Below are positions 6,927-13,485 of a DNA stretch of 34,126 nt, piece after piece. Under the pieces are notes generated by a model, which did no database searches, was not told the origin of the DNA, and worked only from the letters and a program-made list of their open reading frames with translations. The translations under genes were made by a program, and so were the position numbers. This stretch comes from a virus. Positions within the stretch are counted from its first letter, which is position 1. The number at the start of each line of letters is the position of its first letter. The stretch lies in the IMG/VR virus record IMGVR_UViG_3300030118_002659, positions 1-34,126 of that record; one strand, 5' to 3'.

Positions 6927-7095
6927 ATTAGAAAGAAACATTTTGCACCATGCAAAGCAAAGAAAACAATTAAGAAAATATAAACTTAACAATAATACTT
7001 GGCAACAAATTAATGAAGTGCCAAAACAATTTAATCATACTATAAAATTGTATGAAGATGATTGTAAAAAAATAAAAGGAATTGGATATTATTAA
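6886..7095 (+). CDS. Hypothetical basic protein
   Basis: A 69-residue Lys/Gln/Asn-rich protein. Starting at 6886 overlaps the previous gene by 41 nt; the internal ATG at 6919 would reduce this to 8 nt and give 58 residues. The start is not settled. No family recognised. Confidence 0.45.
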   Translation: METDQILNLEKMHRLERNILHHAKQRKQLRKYKLNNNTWQQINEVPKQFNHTIKLYEDDCKKIKGIGYY

Positions 7096-7110
7096 TTAAA
7101 AAATAAAATT

Positions 7111-7245
7111 ATGAATGAATATATATTAGTTGAATTTCCTGAATCTCAAAAATACATGGATTGTGATTGGTTTGATGAAGAAGCTCATTTGTGTATTGAC
7201 ATAGCTTCTGCTTATTTCATACCAAAACACAGAATAGATAATTAA
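7111..7245 (+). CDS. Small PESQ-motif phage protein
   Basis: A 44-residue protein: MNEYILVEFPESQKYMDCDW, then FDEEAHLCIDIASAYFIPKH. The FPESQ..M ... SAYFIP arrangement matches a tiny phage protein family I remember in Bacteroidota phages (often WPESQ ... SSAYFVPE). Function unknown. Last gene before the 7270 terminator. Confidence 0.6.
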   Translation: MNEYILVEFPESQKYMDCDWFDEEAHLCIDIASAYFIPKHRIDN

Positions 7246-7269
7246 AAAATTATATGTTCATGTTTTTTA

Positions 7270-7298
7270 AGGGGGTCAATTTAGACCCTCTTTTTTTT
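7270..7298 (+). terminator. Intrinsic terminator
   Basis: AGGGGGTC (7270-7277) pairs with GACCCTCT (7284-7291) across a 6-nt loop, eight pairs with one wobble, then a run of T to 7298. Ends the P3 unit. Confidence 0.85.
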
Positions 7299-7525
7299 GT
7301 CTTGATTTTAATTAATTTAACATAATGTAAATTATAGTTCATTTTATAAATACTAAAAGTTGGATATTGTATTGAATCTCCATATGCCAAATAAGGCACT
7401 TTTTAAGCGATTTAACGAATCATCTATGTTCTGTAATATATTACCCTTCAAAAAAAAAGTTATGCCAATAGCGACAATTTTCCAGAGGTAGAAAAATGAG
7501 CATAAAAAAAATATTTAATAAAACA
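7299..7525. other. Non-coding spacer between P3 and P4 units
   Basis: No credible gene. It holds one copy of a 34-nt direct repeat (7311-7344), a small TGCC/GGCA hairpin followed by T residues (about 7384-7403), and an A9 run near 7450-7458. An 18-codon reading frame beginning at 7497 has a GAGG upstream, but it is too short to call. Confidence 0.5.
7311..7344 (+). repeat. 34-nt direct repeat, copy A
   Basis: Matches 9443-9476 with two mismatches; starts ATTAATTTAACATAAT and ends TTATAGTTCATTT. Both copies sit 12 to 13 nt after a terminator T-run. Confidence 0.75.
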
Positions 7526-7557
7526 CTTGCATATGTCAGTTGCGTTTCGTAGTATTG
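7526..7557 (+). promoter_or_regulatory. Promoter P4
   Basis: CTTG (7526-7529), 20 nt, then TAGTATTG (7550-7557; one mismatch in the fixed positions). TGTCAGTTG occurs inside the spacer, shifted five bases from its place in P1 and P5. It drives 7586-8503. Confidence 0.55.
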
Positions 7558-7585
7558 AAAATGTTAATTTTAAAACTATAAAACA

Positions 7586-8026
7586 ATGAATACAAAAACA
7601 GAAACAAAAAACAAAACAGAAATAATAATTTCAACAATTCAACACAAGCCTTATAAGAGTGAGGGCGTCGGAAGTTGGGGAAATGGATATTTAGAAATTC
7701 CGAAAGAACATTTTTCATACGATTATGTAATGGATTATATTGATGATTGGGGTTTTTGTGGAAGTTTGTGTGGTGAAGACATAACTTATGACACGCAAAC
7801 AGACATAGGAGTAAAAATTGGTTTTGACACCCTACATAGTTACAACAATGAAAGCCACGATGAAAAATGGGTTTTAGCTAAATGTAAAGAAATAAAGGAT
7901 TATTTAAATAGTCCTGAGAGGTTAAACGAAGTTATAGGTATGATGGAATATCGCATAAGTCGTTATGAGGCTTCAATAAAAGAAACTAAGGAAAAAATAA
8001 AACAATTAAAAACAATAAAACAATGA
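7586..8026 (+). CDS. Conserved phage protein of unknown function (GFDTLH motif)
   Basis: A 146-residue protein. The sequence GNGYLEIPKEHF, a Trp/Gly-rich centre (DDWGFCGSLCGEDI) and IGFDTLHSYN match a widespread phage family I remember with NGY.A.P..H ... GGLTF ... IGFDTAH, whose function is unknown. The C-terminus is a helical, Lys-rich coiled-coil-like tail. First gene of the P4 unit; overlaps the next start by 4 nt. Confidence 0.6.
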   Translation: MNTKTETKNKTEIIISTIQHKPYKSEGVGSWGNGYLEIPKEHFSYDYVMDYIDDWGFCGSLCGEDITYDTQTDIGVKIGFDTLHSYNNESHDEKWVLAKCKEIKDYLNSPERLNEVIGMMEYRISRYEASIKETKEKIKQLKTIKQ

Positions 8027-8283
8027 AAGAAGAAATTAAATTTCGAACAAGACAAACTGAAAAGGGAATAATAGTACCTGAAAAAGTTTGGATAACATTT
8101 TTAAATAATGGTTTTCAAAAAGAATGGATACCATTAACAGATTGGGACAATAATCAATTATTTTGGAGTGATGAATTGATAGACCAAATTAAAAAAATAG
8201 CTTCAGAAAAATTTGGATGTAGTTTTGGTTTATCTCCATGCTCACAAAAAGAGTTAGGCAATGCTTGTGTAGATAACTTTTAA
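8023..8283 (+). CDS. Hypothetical protein
   Basis: An 86-residue protein (MKEEIKFRTRQTEKGIIVPE...) translationally coupled to the 7586 gene through ATGA. It has two aromatic-rich strands and an internal SPCSQKELGNAC segment. No family recognised. Confidence 0.55.
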   Translation: MKEEIKFRTRQTEKGIIVPEKVWITFLNNGFQKEWIPLTDWDNNQLFWSDELIDQIKKIASEKFGCSFGLSPCSQKELGNACVDNF

Positions 8284-8314
8284 ACAATAAAACAATTAAA
8301 AAAAGAATTCTATA

Positions 8315-8503
8315 ATGAAACACTTAAAAAATAACATTCAAAATATTCAATTAGCGGGTGCATTGATTGGTGTAAATTGGTACGAGATACATGACTTAGT
8401 TGATAGAAAAACACTTCACAATATACCCGCTCAAAAATGGTTATACAAACATATTAAAGACCATTTTAAAATAGATATTTTAGATAAAAAAATATTTATG
8501 TAA
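8315..8503 (+). CDS. Hypothetical protein
   Basis: A 62-residue protein, last of the P4 unit. LAGALIGVNWYEIHDLVDRK could be a short helix-turn-helix-like pair, but the evidence is thin. Terminator follows. Confidence 0.5.
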   Translation: MKHLKNNIQNIQLAGALIGVNWYEIHDLVDRKTLHNIPAQKWLYKHIKDHFKIDILDKKIFM

Positions 8504-8529
8504 ATAAATTCAATACTTAAAAATTCAAT

Positions 8530-8570
8530 ACCCCCTATGAATTCAATAGCAATTCAATGGGGGTTTTTTT
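8530..8570 (+). terminator. Intrinsic terminator with an extended stem
   Basis: ACCCCC (8530-8535) pairs with GGGGGT (8559-8564). Above it are a 2x2 internal loop and six more pairs (TGAATT with AATTCA), then seven T. Ends the P4 unit. Confidence 0.85.
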
Positions 8571-8639
8571 GTGCTTAATTTTGGCAAGATATAACATGCC
8601 CAATTTATAAAGCTAATAAAAAAATAATTATAAAAATAT

Positions 8640-8671
8640 TTTGTCAGTTGGAAAATTTATTTATATATTTG
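8640..8671 (+). promoter_or_regulatory. Promoter P5, best match of the set
   Basis: TTTG (8640-8643), 20 nt, then TATATTTG (8664-8671), a perfect TAnnTTTG. The spacer starts TCAGTTGGAA, as in P1. It lies about 50 nt upstream of the ATG at 8723 and drives the unit that ends at the 9404 terminator. Confidence 0.75.
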
Positions 8672-8722
8672 TTCTAACGTTCTTTGACATACCGAAAACA
8701 AAAAAAATCTAAAATTAAAAAC

Positions 8723-8911
8723 ATGAGTACAATTACAGAAAATTATCTTGAAATGTTAAGAAATGGTGGTCCAATTTGGTGGACCATGAATTTTAAAACA
8801 GAAAAAGAAGCCAGAGAATTTATAAACAAAATTCAAGACAAATATTCAACAGAATTAATTTTTGTTGAAAATGGTTTCAAAGTGGAATATAAAAGAAAAA
8901 AACAATTATGA
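8723..8911 (+). CDS. Hypothetical protein
   Basis: A 62-residue protein starting MSTITENYLEMLRNGGPIWW. ATG 8723 is chosen over a TTG at 8684, which lies next to the predicted transcription start. The rest resembles a small alpha/beta domain (FKTEKEAREFINKIQDKYST). Overlaps the next start by 4 nt. Confidence 0.6.
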   Translation: MSTITENYLEMLRNGGPIWWTMNFKTEKEAREFINKIQDKYSTELIFVENGFKVEYKRKKQL

Positions 8912-9102
8912 AAACAAGTAGAATTAAAGAACTTAACGAAATGTTCACAAAAGGCAAAGAATATAAAACTTATAAAATTGCCACACCTTTACAAAGGTTT
9001 GTAAATAAACTAAAATACGTTGTTTTAAATGACACTTTTATAAAGCTATTTATTTATTTAAGTGCATTTGTATTTACAATTTTATTTAGTATCGAACTCT
9101 AA
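8908..9102 (+). CDS. Small membrane protein
   Basis: A 64-residue protein with a basic N-terminal half and one predicted transmembrane helix at the C-terminus (residues about 44-62, IKLFIYLSAFVFTILFSI). This fits a tail-anchored inner membrane protein. Role unknown; it is not next to the lysis genes. Confidence 0.6.
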   Translation: MKTSRIKELNEMFTKGKEYKTYKIATPLQRFVNKLKYVVLNDTFIKLFIYLSAFVFTILFSIEL

Positions 9103-9112
9103 AAATTAAATT

Positions 9113-9400
9113 ATGAAAACAATAGAAGTAACACAAATGAACTCAACAAGGACAGGAAATCCTGTCGCAAATCAATTTAAGATATACACCAATAAGTATA
9201 TATATTTTCAAAGCTATTCAACAATTATAGCAAGAAAACAAAGGGGATTTTTAGGAAAAACAACCCTTGACAAAAATTACTGGGATTATTCAAGAACCAC
9301 TTTAAAATATTTAAAATCATTCTTAGGCACAAACAAAAGCAAAAAAGAAATTGAGAAAGATATCAAAACAGGGGTTTACAAATTAGCAAAGCTAAATTAA
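9113..9400 (+). CDS. Conserved phage protein of unknown function (FQSY / WDYS motif)
   Basis: A 95-residue protein. RTGNPVANQFKIYT, IYFQSYSTIIA, LDKNYWDYSRTTLKYLKSFL and a C-terminal basic helix match a family I remember as common in phages and plasmids and without a known function. Length agrees with that family. Last gene of the P5 unit. Confidence 0.65.
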   Translation: MKTIEVTQMNSTRTGNPVANQFKIYTNKYIYFQSYSTIIARKQRGFLGKTTLDKNYWDYSRTTLKYLKSFLGTNKSKKEIEKDIKTGVYKLAKLN

Positions 9401-9403
9401 AAG

Positions 9404-9431
9404 AGGGGGGCACTGAGCCCCCTTTTTTTTT
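9404..9431 (+). terminator. Strong intrinsic terminator
   Basis: GGGGGC (9406-9411), 5-nt loop ACTGA, GCCCCC (9417-9422), then nine T. It marks the right end of the five-unit accessory region. Confidence 0.9.
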
Positions 9432-9442
9432 GCTTCAAAGCT

Positions 9443-9476
9443 ATTAATTTAACATAATATTAATTATAGTTCATTT
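9443..9476 (+). repeat. 34-nt direct repeat, copy B
   Basis: Second copy of the 7311-7344 repeat, with two mismatches; identical over its first 16 nt. Confidence 0.75.
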
Positions 9477-9798
9477 AATATTAATTAAATTTTATTAATC
9501 ATTTAACCCAGTTTTTTAAATCTTATTTCATAGCTGTAAAAATCTAAGTCATTGAGAATCAAGAAAAAAAGATTAATTAAACTAAATTTTTTTTATTATT
9601 CACTTAAAACTCATCCATAAGACACCCACAGAAGCAATTTAAACGCTATTTAAGAGCATATTAATTCAATTCTATATATATGCCCCACTTTTGTAGTATA
9701 GTGGCTTAAAAACGCTTATATTCATTGAGTATGCGTGTTTACAATCGCGTATCCTTTATTACTCCACTCTCTCTACAAACTACAAGTTCCATCTGACA
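9477..9798. other. Non-coding region, possible origin or control region
   Basis: No gene found on either strand. AT-rich at first, then a stretch with more G+C (about 9690-9785) holding short inverted repeats: CCACT / AGTGG near 9685-9704, and TATGCG / CGCGTA near 9729-9752. No tRNA-like cloverleaf was found. With the repeat array at 10113 it is the largest non-coding area of the genome. Confidence 0.45.
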
Positions 9799-9830
9799 GT
9801 TGTCAATTCAATGTGAATTTAATACCTTTA
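9799..9830 (+). promoter_or_regulatory. Promoter P6
   Basis: GTTG (9799-9802), 20 nt, then TACCTTTA (9823-9830; one mismatch in the fixed positions). A perfect palindrome, TGACAGTTGTCA (9795-9806), covers the -33 box and could be an operator. The predicted transcription start falls at about 9835-9839, at the second ATG of the gene. Confidence 0.6.
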
Positions 9831-9838
9831 TGAATCTA

Positions 9839-10087
9839 ATGGGTAAAAAGATTTCTACTTTATACTATACTAATCTGGCACATTCACTTAATGCGATTGC
9901 ATTTTGTGTAGATAAAGGAATTAAGGTTTATGCTGTGCCAAAGACTGATAAAGAATACTGGGTTGAAGTAAACAATAATGGTAATATAACTAGAAGTCCT
10001 GTTACTTATGGCAAAAAGGAATGGAGTGAGAAAATATATGAATTATATGTGCACTACTACAAGAAATATAACGCAAATGACAATTAG
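9839..10087 (+). CDS. Hypothetical protein
   Basis: An 82-residue protein from ATG 9839 (MGKKISTLYYTNLAHSLNAI...). An ATG at 9830 is in frame, but it overlaps the -7 box of P6, so 9839 is preferred and would give a nearly leaderless mRNA. The middle (KVYAVPKTDKEYWVEVNNNG) is beta-rich. No family recognised. It stands alone between non-coding regions and upstream of the repeat array. Confidence 0.55.
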   Translation: MGKKISTLYYTNLAHSLNAIAFCVDKGIKVYAVPKTDKEYWVEVNNNGNITRSPVTYGKKEWSEKIYELYVHYYKKYNANDN

Positions 10088-10112
10088 TCAGAACATATAT
10101 ATTATATATATA

Positions 10113-10192
10113 TACATAGTGTTATATATACATAGTGTATAATATACATCGTGTATTACATGCATAGTGTATAACATATATGTTACATGCAT
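10113..10192 (+). repeat. 16-bp direct-repeat (iteron-like) array
   Basis: Four copies with an exact 16-bp period starting at 10113, 10129, 10145 and 10161; the common core is TACATAGTGTA (third copy C for A, fourth copy TG for TA). A fifth 16-bp slot at 10177 is degenerate. The fourth copy overlaps a perfect palindrome, TAACATATATGTTA (10172-10185). A related TACATAGTG motif is at 31577, before the primase-helicase. Likely protein-binding sites for replication or transcription control. Confidence 0.75.
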
Positions 10193-10273
10193 AATTAATA
10201 ACATATTCTACCTGACATATATTCAGTTGAGTATGTTGAGATACAAAAAATTAGATAATTATTAATTTATTAT

Positions 10274-10984
10274 ATGGCAAGAAAGACAATAGAATTAGAA
10301 GTGCCAACAACTCTTGCAGACATTAAGTTGTGGCAATATCAAAAGTATATGAAAGTTGTGGATTCTCACAAAGACGCAGAAGAAACAGATGAGCTTGTAA
10401 ACTTTTTAAATATGAAGCTCGTTGAAATATTTTGTAACGTAAGTTTGAAAGATGTTTCTAAAATATCTGTAAGAGGATATAAAAGAATATTAGATATACT
10501 TAACAAAGCGTTTGAAGAGAAGCCTAAGCTAGTACAAAGATTTGAGCTAGAAGGAGTAGATATGGGATTTATACCAAAGTTAGATGATATTAGTTTAGGA
10601 GAATACATTGACATAGAAACTAACATTTCTGATTGGCAAAAAATGCATAAAGCAATGGCTGTATTATACAGACCAGTTAATTTTAAGTTAGGTAATAAAT
10701 ACGGAATCGCACCTTATGAAGTCAAAGAAGAAGTACAGGAAGCAATGAAAGAAATGCCAATGAATGTAGTAATAAGTTCAATGGTTTTTTTTTACGATTT
10801 AGGGAAAGCGTTACTGGGAGCTATACCGAAATATATGGAGAAGAATCTCACGAGTTCACAGATTTATCAGCTAGAGCAACATTTGCAAAAAAGTGGGGGT
10901 GGTATCAATCAATCTATGCACTTGCTAAAGGAAATGTCCTCGAGTTCGATAGGGTTACCAAATTACCACTTTTCCAATGTTTAA
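10274..10984 (+). CDS. Tail assembly chaperone, short (unshifted) form
   Basis: A 236-residue protein, the G-like product of the tail chaperone pair. It starts MARKTIELEVPTTLADIKLW and is helical and charged, with FFYDLGKALLGAIPKYMEKN and a KSGGGINQ segment near the C-terminus, as in Bacteroidota phage chaperones by memory. It opens the tail module, in the expected place ahead of the tape measure. A T9 run at 10785-10793 inside the gene allows a -1 shift into the T-like frame (see the next two entries). Chaperones of this kind coat the tape measure during tail assembly and are absent from the mature virion. Confidence 0.75.
   Translation: MARKTIELEVPTTLADIKLWQYQKYMKVVDSHKDAEETDELVNFLNMKLVEIFCNVSLKDVSKISVRGYKRILDILNKAFEEKPKLVQRFELEGVDMGFIPKLDDISLGEYIDIETNISDWQKMHKAMAVLYRPVNFKLGNKYGIAPYEVKEEVQEAMKEMPMNVVISSMVFFYDLGKALLGAIPKYMEKNLTSSQIYQLEQHLQKSGGGINQSMHLLKEMSSSSIGLPNYHFSNV
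10785..10793 (+). promoter_or_regulatory. Programmed -1 ribosomal frameshift site
   Basis: Nine T in a row. Read in frame as GTT TTT TTT TAC, it contains the canonical slippery heptamer T TTT TTT at 10786-10792. After a -1 slip the next codon is TTA (10792-10794). The -1 frame then stays open to 11055. Confidence 0.8.
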
Positions 10985-11055
10985 ATTATTTGGCATTTGA
11001 GAAAGAAAAAGTAGAAATAGAACAACAAGAAATAAAAAAGGCATATAAGATATGA
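10792..11055 (+). CDS. T-like extension of the tail chaperone (made by -1 frameshift)
   Basis: Eighty-seven codons in the -1 frame, open from 10720 to the TGA at 11053-11055, with no ATG or GTG anywhere and the first TTG far inside it. It can therefore be made only as a fusion: 173 residues of the 10274 gene plus 87, giving 260. The peptide FAKKWGWYQSIYALAKGNVL is a hallmark of such T extensions as I remember them, followed by VTKLPLFQCLNYLAFEKEK. Its stop overlaps the next start as ATGA, so the next gene is coupled to the shifted product. Confidence 0.8.
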   Translation, partial: LRFRESVTGSYTEIYGEESHEFTDLSARATFAKKWGWYQSIYALAKGNVLEFDRVTKLPLFQCLNYLAFEKEKVEIEQQEIKKAYKI

Positions 11056-11543
11056 CAACATTTTACGATATACTAGACACATTGAAAACATATCTTCAAG
11101 GTAATTCTAATATTAACACAGTTACATACGGAGATATATTTGAAGTAGATTTAGCAAAGCAAAGTATTTTTCCTTTGGCACATATTATAGTAAACAACTG
11201 TACATTTCAAGACCATGTAGTTGTATTTAATCTACAAATAATATGTATGGATGTAGTGCATGACACTAACGAAGATGTAAAAGACCAAGATAATTACTTT
11301 CATGGTATAAATAACAAACAGGATATATTAAACACAATGTTTTTTGTAGTTAATGGATTACAAAGTTCATTAAGAAGAGGAGAATTGTTTACAGATTTAT
11401 TTCAAGTAGAAAGTGATTTTACAGCAAATATGTTTGAAGATAGATTTGAGAATTTACTTGCTGGATGGTCAATGGACTTTGATGTAATAGTACCAAATAA
11501 TCAAATATCAGATATTAACGCTAACGGACAATCACCCTGCTAA
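11052..11543 (+). CDS. Tail protein, possibly tail terminator
   Basis: A 163-residue acidic protein (MTTFYDILDTLKTYLQGNSN...) with a strand-rich centre (FPLAHIIVNNCTFQDHVVVF) and a C-terminal GWSMDFDVIV strand. The size, fold pattern and place between the chaperone and a gp10-like protein fit a tail terminator or head-tail joining protein, but no diagnostic motif is visible. Confidence 0.5.
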   Translation: MTTFYDILDTLKTYLQGNSNINTVTYGDIFEVDLAKQSIFPLAHIIVNNCTFQDHVVVFNLQIICMDVVHDTNEDVKDQDNYFHGINNKQDILNTMFFVVNGLQSSLRRGELFTDLFQVESDFTANMFEDRFENLLAGWSMDFDVIVPNNQISDINANGQSPC

Positions 11544-12121
11544 TGAGTTTGAAACTAAGAAATACTGAGGTTTTTTTAACTAATTATGTAAAAAGGTTAA
11601 TTGTATTGACTAGGCAAGAAATACTAAGACCACAAACAAGAACATATAGAAGTAAATTATTTGGAAATAGAACCATAAACTCTCCTTTAGATTCAAGTGG
11701 AGATTTAAGAAATAGCCTAAGACTTGTAAAGAAATTAAAAAATGTAGTTAATGAAAAAGGATTTAGAGCTACACAATCATATAGGGTTGTTGGTAATTCT
11801 TATGGTGAAATACTTGATGAAGGTGTTGGACCAGAAAAGGTAAAAGTTACAGTTGAAGGACTAGAGAAGTGGATTAATAAAAAACCTGTTAAGCTAGACA
11901 AGATAAAGAATAAAACAAAAGTTGCTGAATACATGAAAAGAAAAATAGATAGATATGGTATTCAAGGAACTGGATTCCTAAGAAAATTATTAGATAAACA
12001 ATCTGATAAAGTGTTTGGAATAATACCAAGCATAACAAAAGATATATCTCTTAATTTAGATGATATATTAATAATGCTAGGTTGGGATAAATCAGGAGAA
12101 ACATTTACAAGAAAAATATAA
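11543..12121 (+). CDS. HK97-gp10-like head-tail joining or tail completion protein
   Basis: A 192-residue basic protein. SGDLRNSLRLVKK near residue 51 and GNSYGEILDEGVGPEKV near 87 are typical of the gp10-like family (SG.L..S ... YA...E.G). IDRYGIQGTGFLRKLLDK follows. It overlaps both neighbours by one base (TAATG arrangements), consistent with a single tail operon. Confidence 0.55.
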   Translation: MSLKLRNTEVFLTNYVKRLIVLTRQEILRPQTRTYRSKLFGNRTINSPLDSSGDLRNSLRLVKKLKNVVNEKGFRATQSYRVVGNSYGEILDEGVGPEKVKVTVEGLEKWINKKPVKLDKIKNKTKVAEYMKRKIDRYGIQGTGFLRKLLDKQSDKVFGIIPSITKDISLNLDDILIMLGWDKSGETFTRKI

Positions 12122-13485
12122 TGAGTACAATCATAAACGCAAGAAGTCCATATTATTTTAAAGTATCTAATGCAGATTTAGATTCTGTAAAACTTCAATT
12201 ATATATTTGGACTGGAACACACGCACAAAGAACAAGTGCTTATTTGAGATATACAATAAGCAAAGACCAAAGATTAGATGAATTAGATAGAGGAACAACA
12301 ACATCAACTACTGCAAATAAATTAGTGGATAGTACACAAAACTTTAATACTACAGCACAAGTTGGTAGTTTTGTAAAGAACACTACAGATAATACTACAG
12401 CTAGTGTAACTGCTATTGATAGTGACACTACTTTGTCTTTAGATACAGATATTATGGCTTCTGGTGAAGAATATATATTATTTGCCAAACCTTATGTAGT
12501 ATTTGAATTAAGTGAGTTAATTAGAGATTATCTTGAAACAGAATATAATGATTATGCTACAGATGCAGTTTGGGTAGATGCAGATGTTACAATATATAAT
12601 TCTGCAGGTTCTATTGTTCAAGTAAATAGTCAAAACACAAATACAACTACTTTTCTTGGCATAGATGGATATGGATATTTTGAAGATGGTGTAAATCCAA
12701 GAGATACTTCAACACCTATGGTTTTACAAGACAATACTAATGTTTATTACTATGATGGGCAAGATATAAAAATACCTGTATTTGCAGAAGCAGCAACAAT
12801 AACTGTTTCTTTACAGTCTCAAGCTGCTGCTAATATTAATTGGGAAGCTGCTGATGACTTTTGGGAAACAAATGATAATACTTGGGGCTCAGGTAATGTT
12901 AATATATCTATAACAGATAATGGAAATACTGACCAAAAAATTCAATATGTAATTATTGAAGACACAGAAGATTTAGATGATGGAGATACGGTTACATTTT
13001 CTAGTAATAGCAGTGACTATCCAGATGATGTTGTTATTACATTAAAGAAAGTAAATGAATGTAAGTTCTCTCCTTTAAACACAATATTTTATAATAAATA
13101 TGGTGCTTTACAAAATATGTGGTTCTTTAAGAAATCAACAACTAACATTAATGTAAAATCTGAACAATTCAAGAATAATATATTGGATTTAGAAAACTCA
13201 GGAGGTACACCTTCTTATGCCTTAAGTAAACATCAAGAAAAGAAGTTTATGGTAAATGCCAAAGAATCTATAACAATGAATACAGGTTTTTATCCAGAAT
13301 CACATAATGAAGTTGTAAGACAGATGTTATTATCAGAACAAGTTTGGTCTGACGATACAAGCACTGTATTGCCAATAAACTTAAAATCTAATTCATTACA
13401 GTTTAAGAAATCTGTAAATGATAAATTAATTACATATACAGTTCAATTTGACTATGCGTTTGATAAGATAAATAATATTCTATAA
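12121..13485 (+). CDS. Virion tail protein with an inserted beta module
   Basis: A 454-residue beta-rich protein. The N-terminus NARSPYYFKV and the FELSELIRDYLET segment (128-140) match a tail protein family of flavobacterial phages as I remember it. Residues 58-121, rich in Thr and Asp (KLVDSTQNF ... VGSFVKNTTD ... LSLDTDIMASGEEYILF), look like a separate small beta domain inserted between them. ECKFSPLNTIFYNKYGALQN near residue 317 is another conserved-looking block. Probably part of the tail tip or baseplate. Confidence 0.55.
   Translation: MSTIINARSPYYFKVSNADLDSVKLQLYIWTGTHAQRTSAYLRYTISKDQRLDELDRGTTTSTTANKLVDSTQNFNTTAQVGSFVKNTTDNTTASVTAIDSDTTLSLDTDIMASGEEYILFAKPYVVFELSELIRDYLETEYNDYATDAVWVDADVTIYNSAGSIVQVNSQNTNTTTFLGIDGYGYFEDGVNPRDTSTPMVLQDNTNVYYYDGQDIKIPVFAEAATITVSLQSQAAANINWEAADDFWETNDNTWGSGNVNISITDNGNTDQKIQYVIIEDTEDLDDGDTVTFSSNSSDYPDDVVITLKKVNECKFSPLNTIFYNKYGALQNMWFFKKSTTNINVKSEQFKNNILDLENSGGTPSYALSKHQEKKFMVNAKESITMNTGFYPESHNEVVRQMLLSEQVWSDDTSTVLPINLKSNSLQFKKSVNDKLITYTVQFDYAFDKINNIL

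Noticed and set aside
7497-7553. An 18-codon frame with a GAGG before it
   Set aside because: Too short, overlaps the P4 promoter, and its Shine-Dalgarno-like site is unlike the rest of the genome.
6183-8559. Repeated AATTCAATA/G words between genes
   Set aside because: Occur at 6183, 6198, 8522, 8540 and elsewhere, but are likely in AT-rich DNA and also occur inside genes.
9477-9798. tRNA gene in the non-coding region
   Set aside because: No cloverleaf, T-loop consensus or acceptor pairing was found despite the raised G+C.
10113-10192. CRISPR array
   Set aside because: Repeats are 16 bp with no spacers and no cas genes; tandem iteron-like instead.
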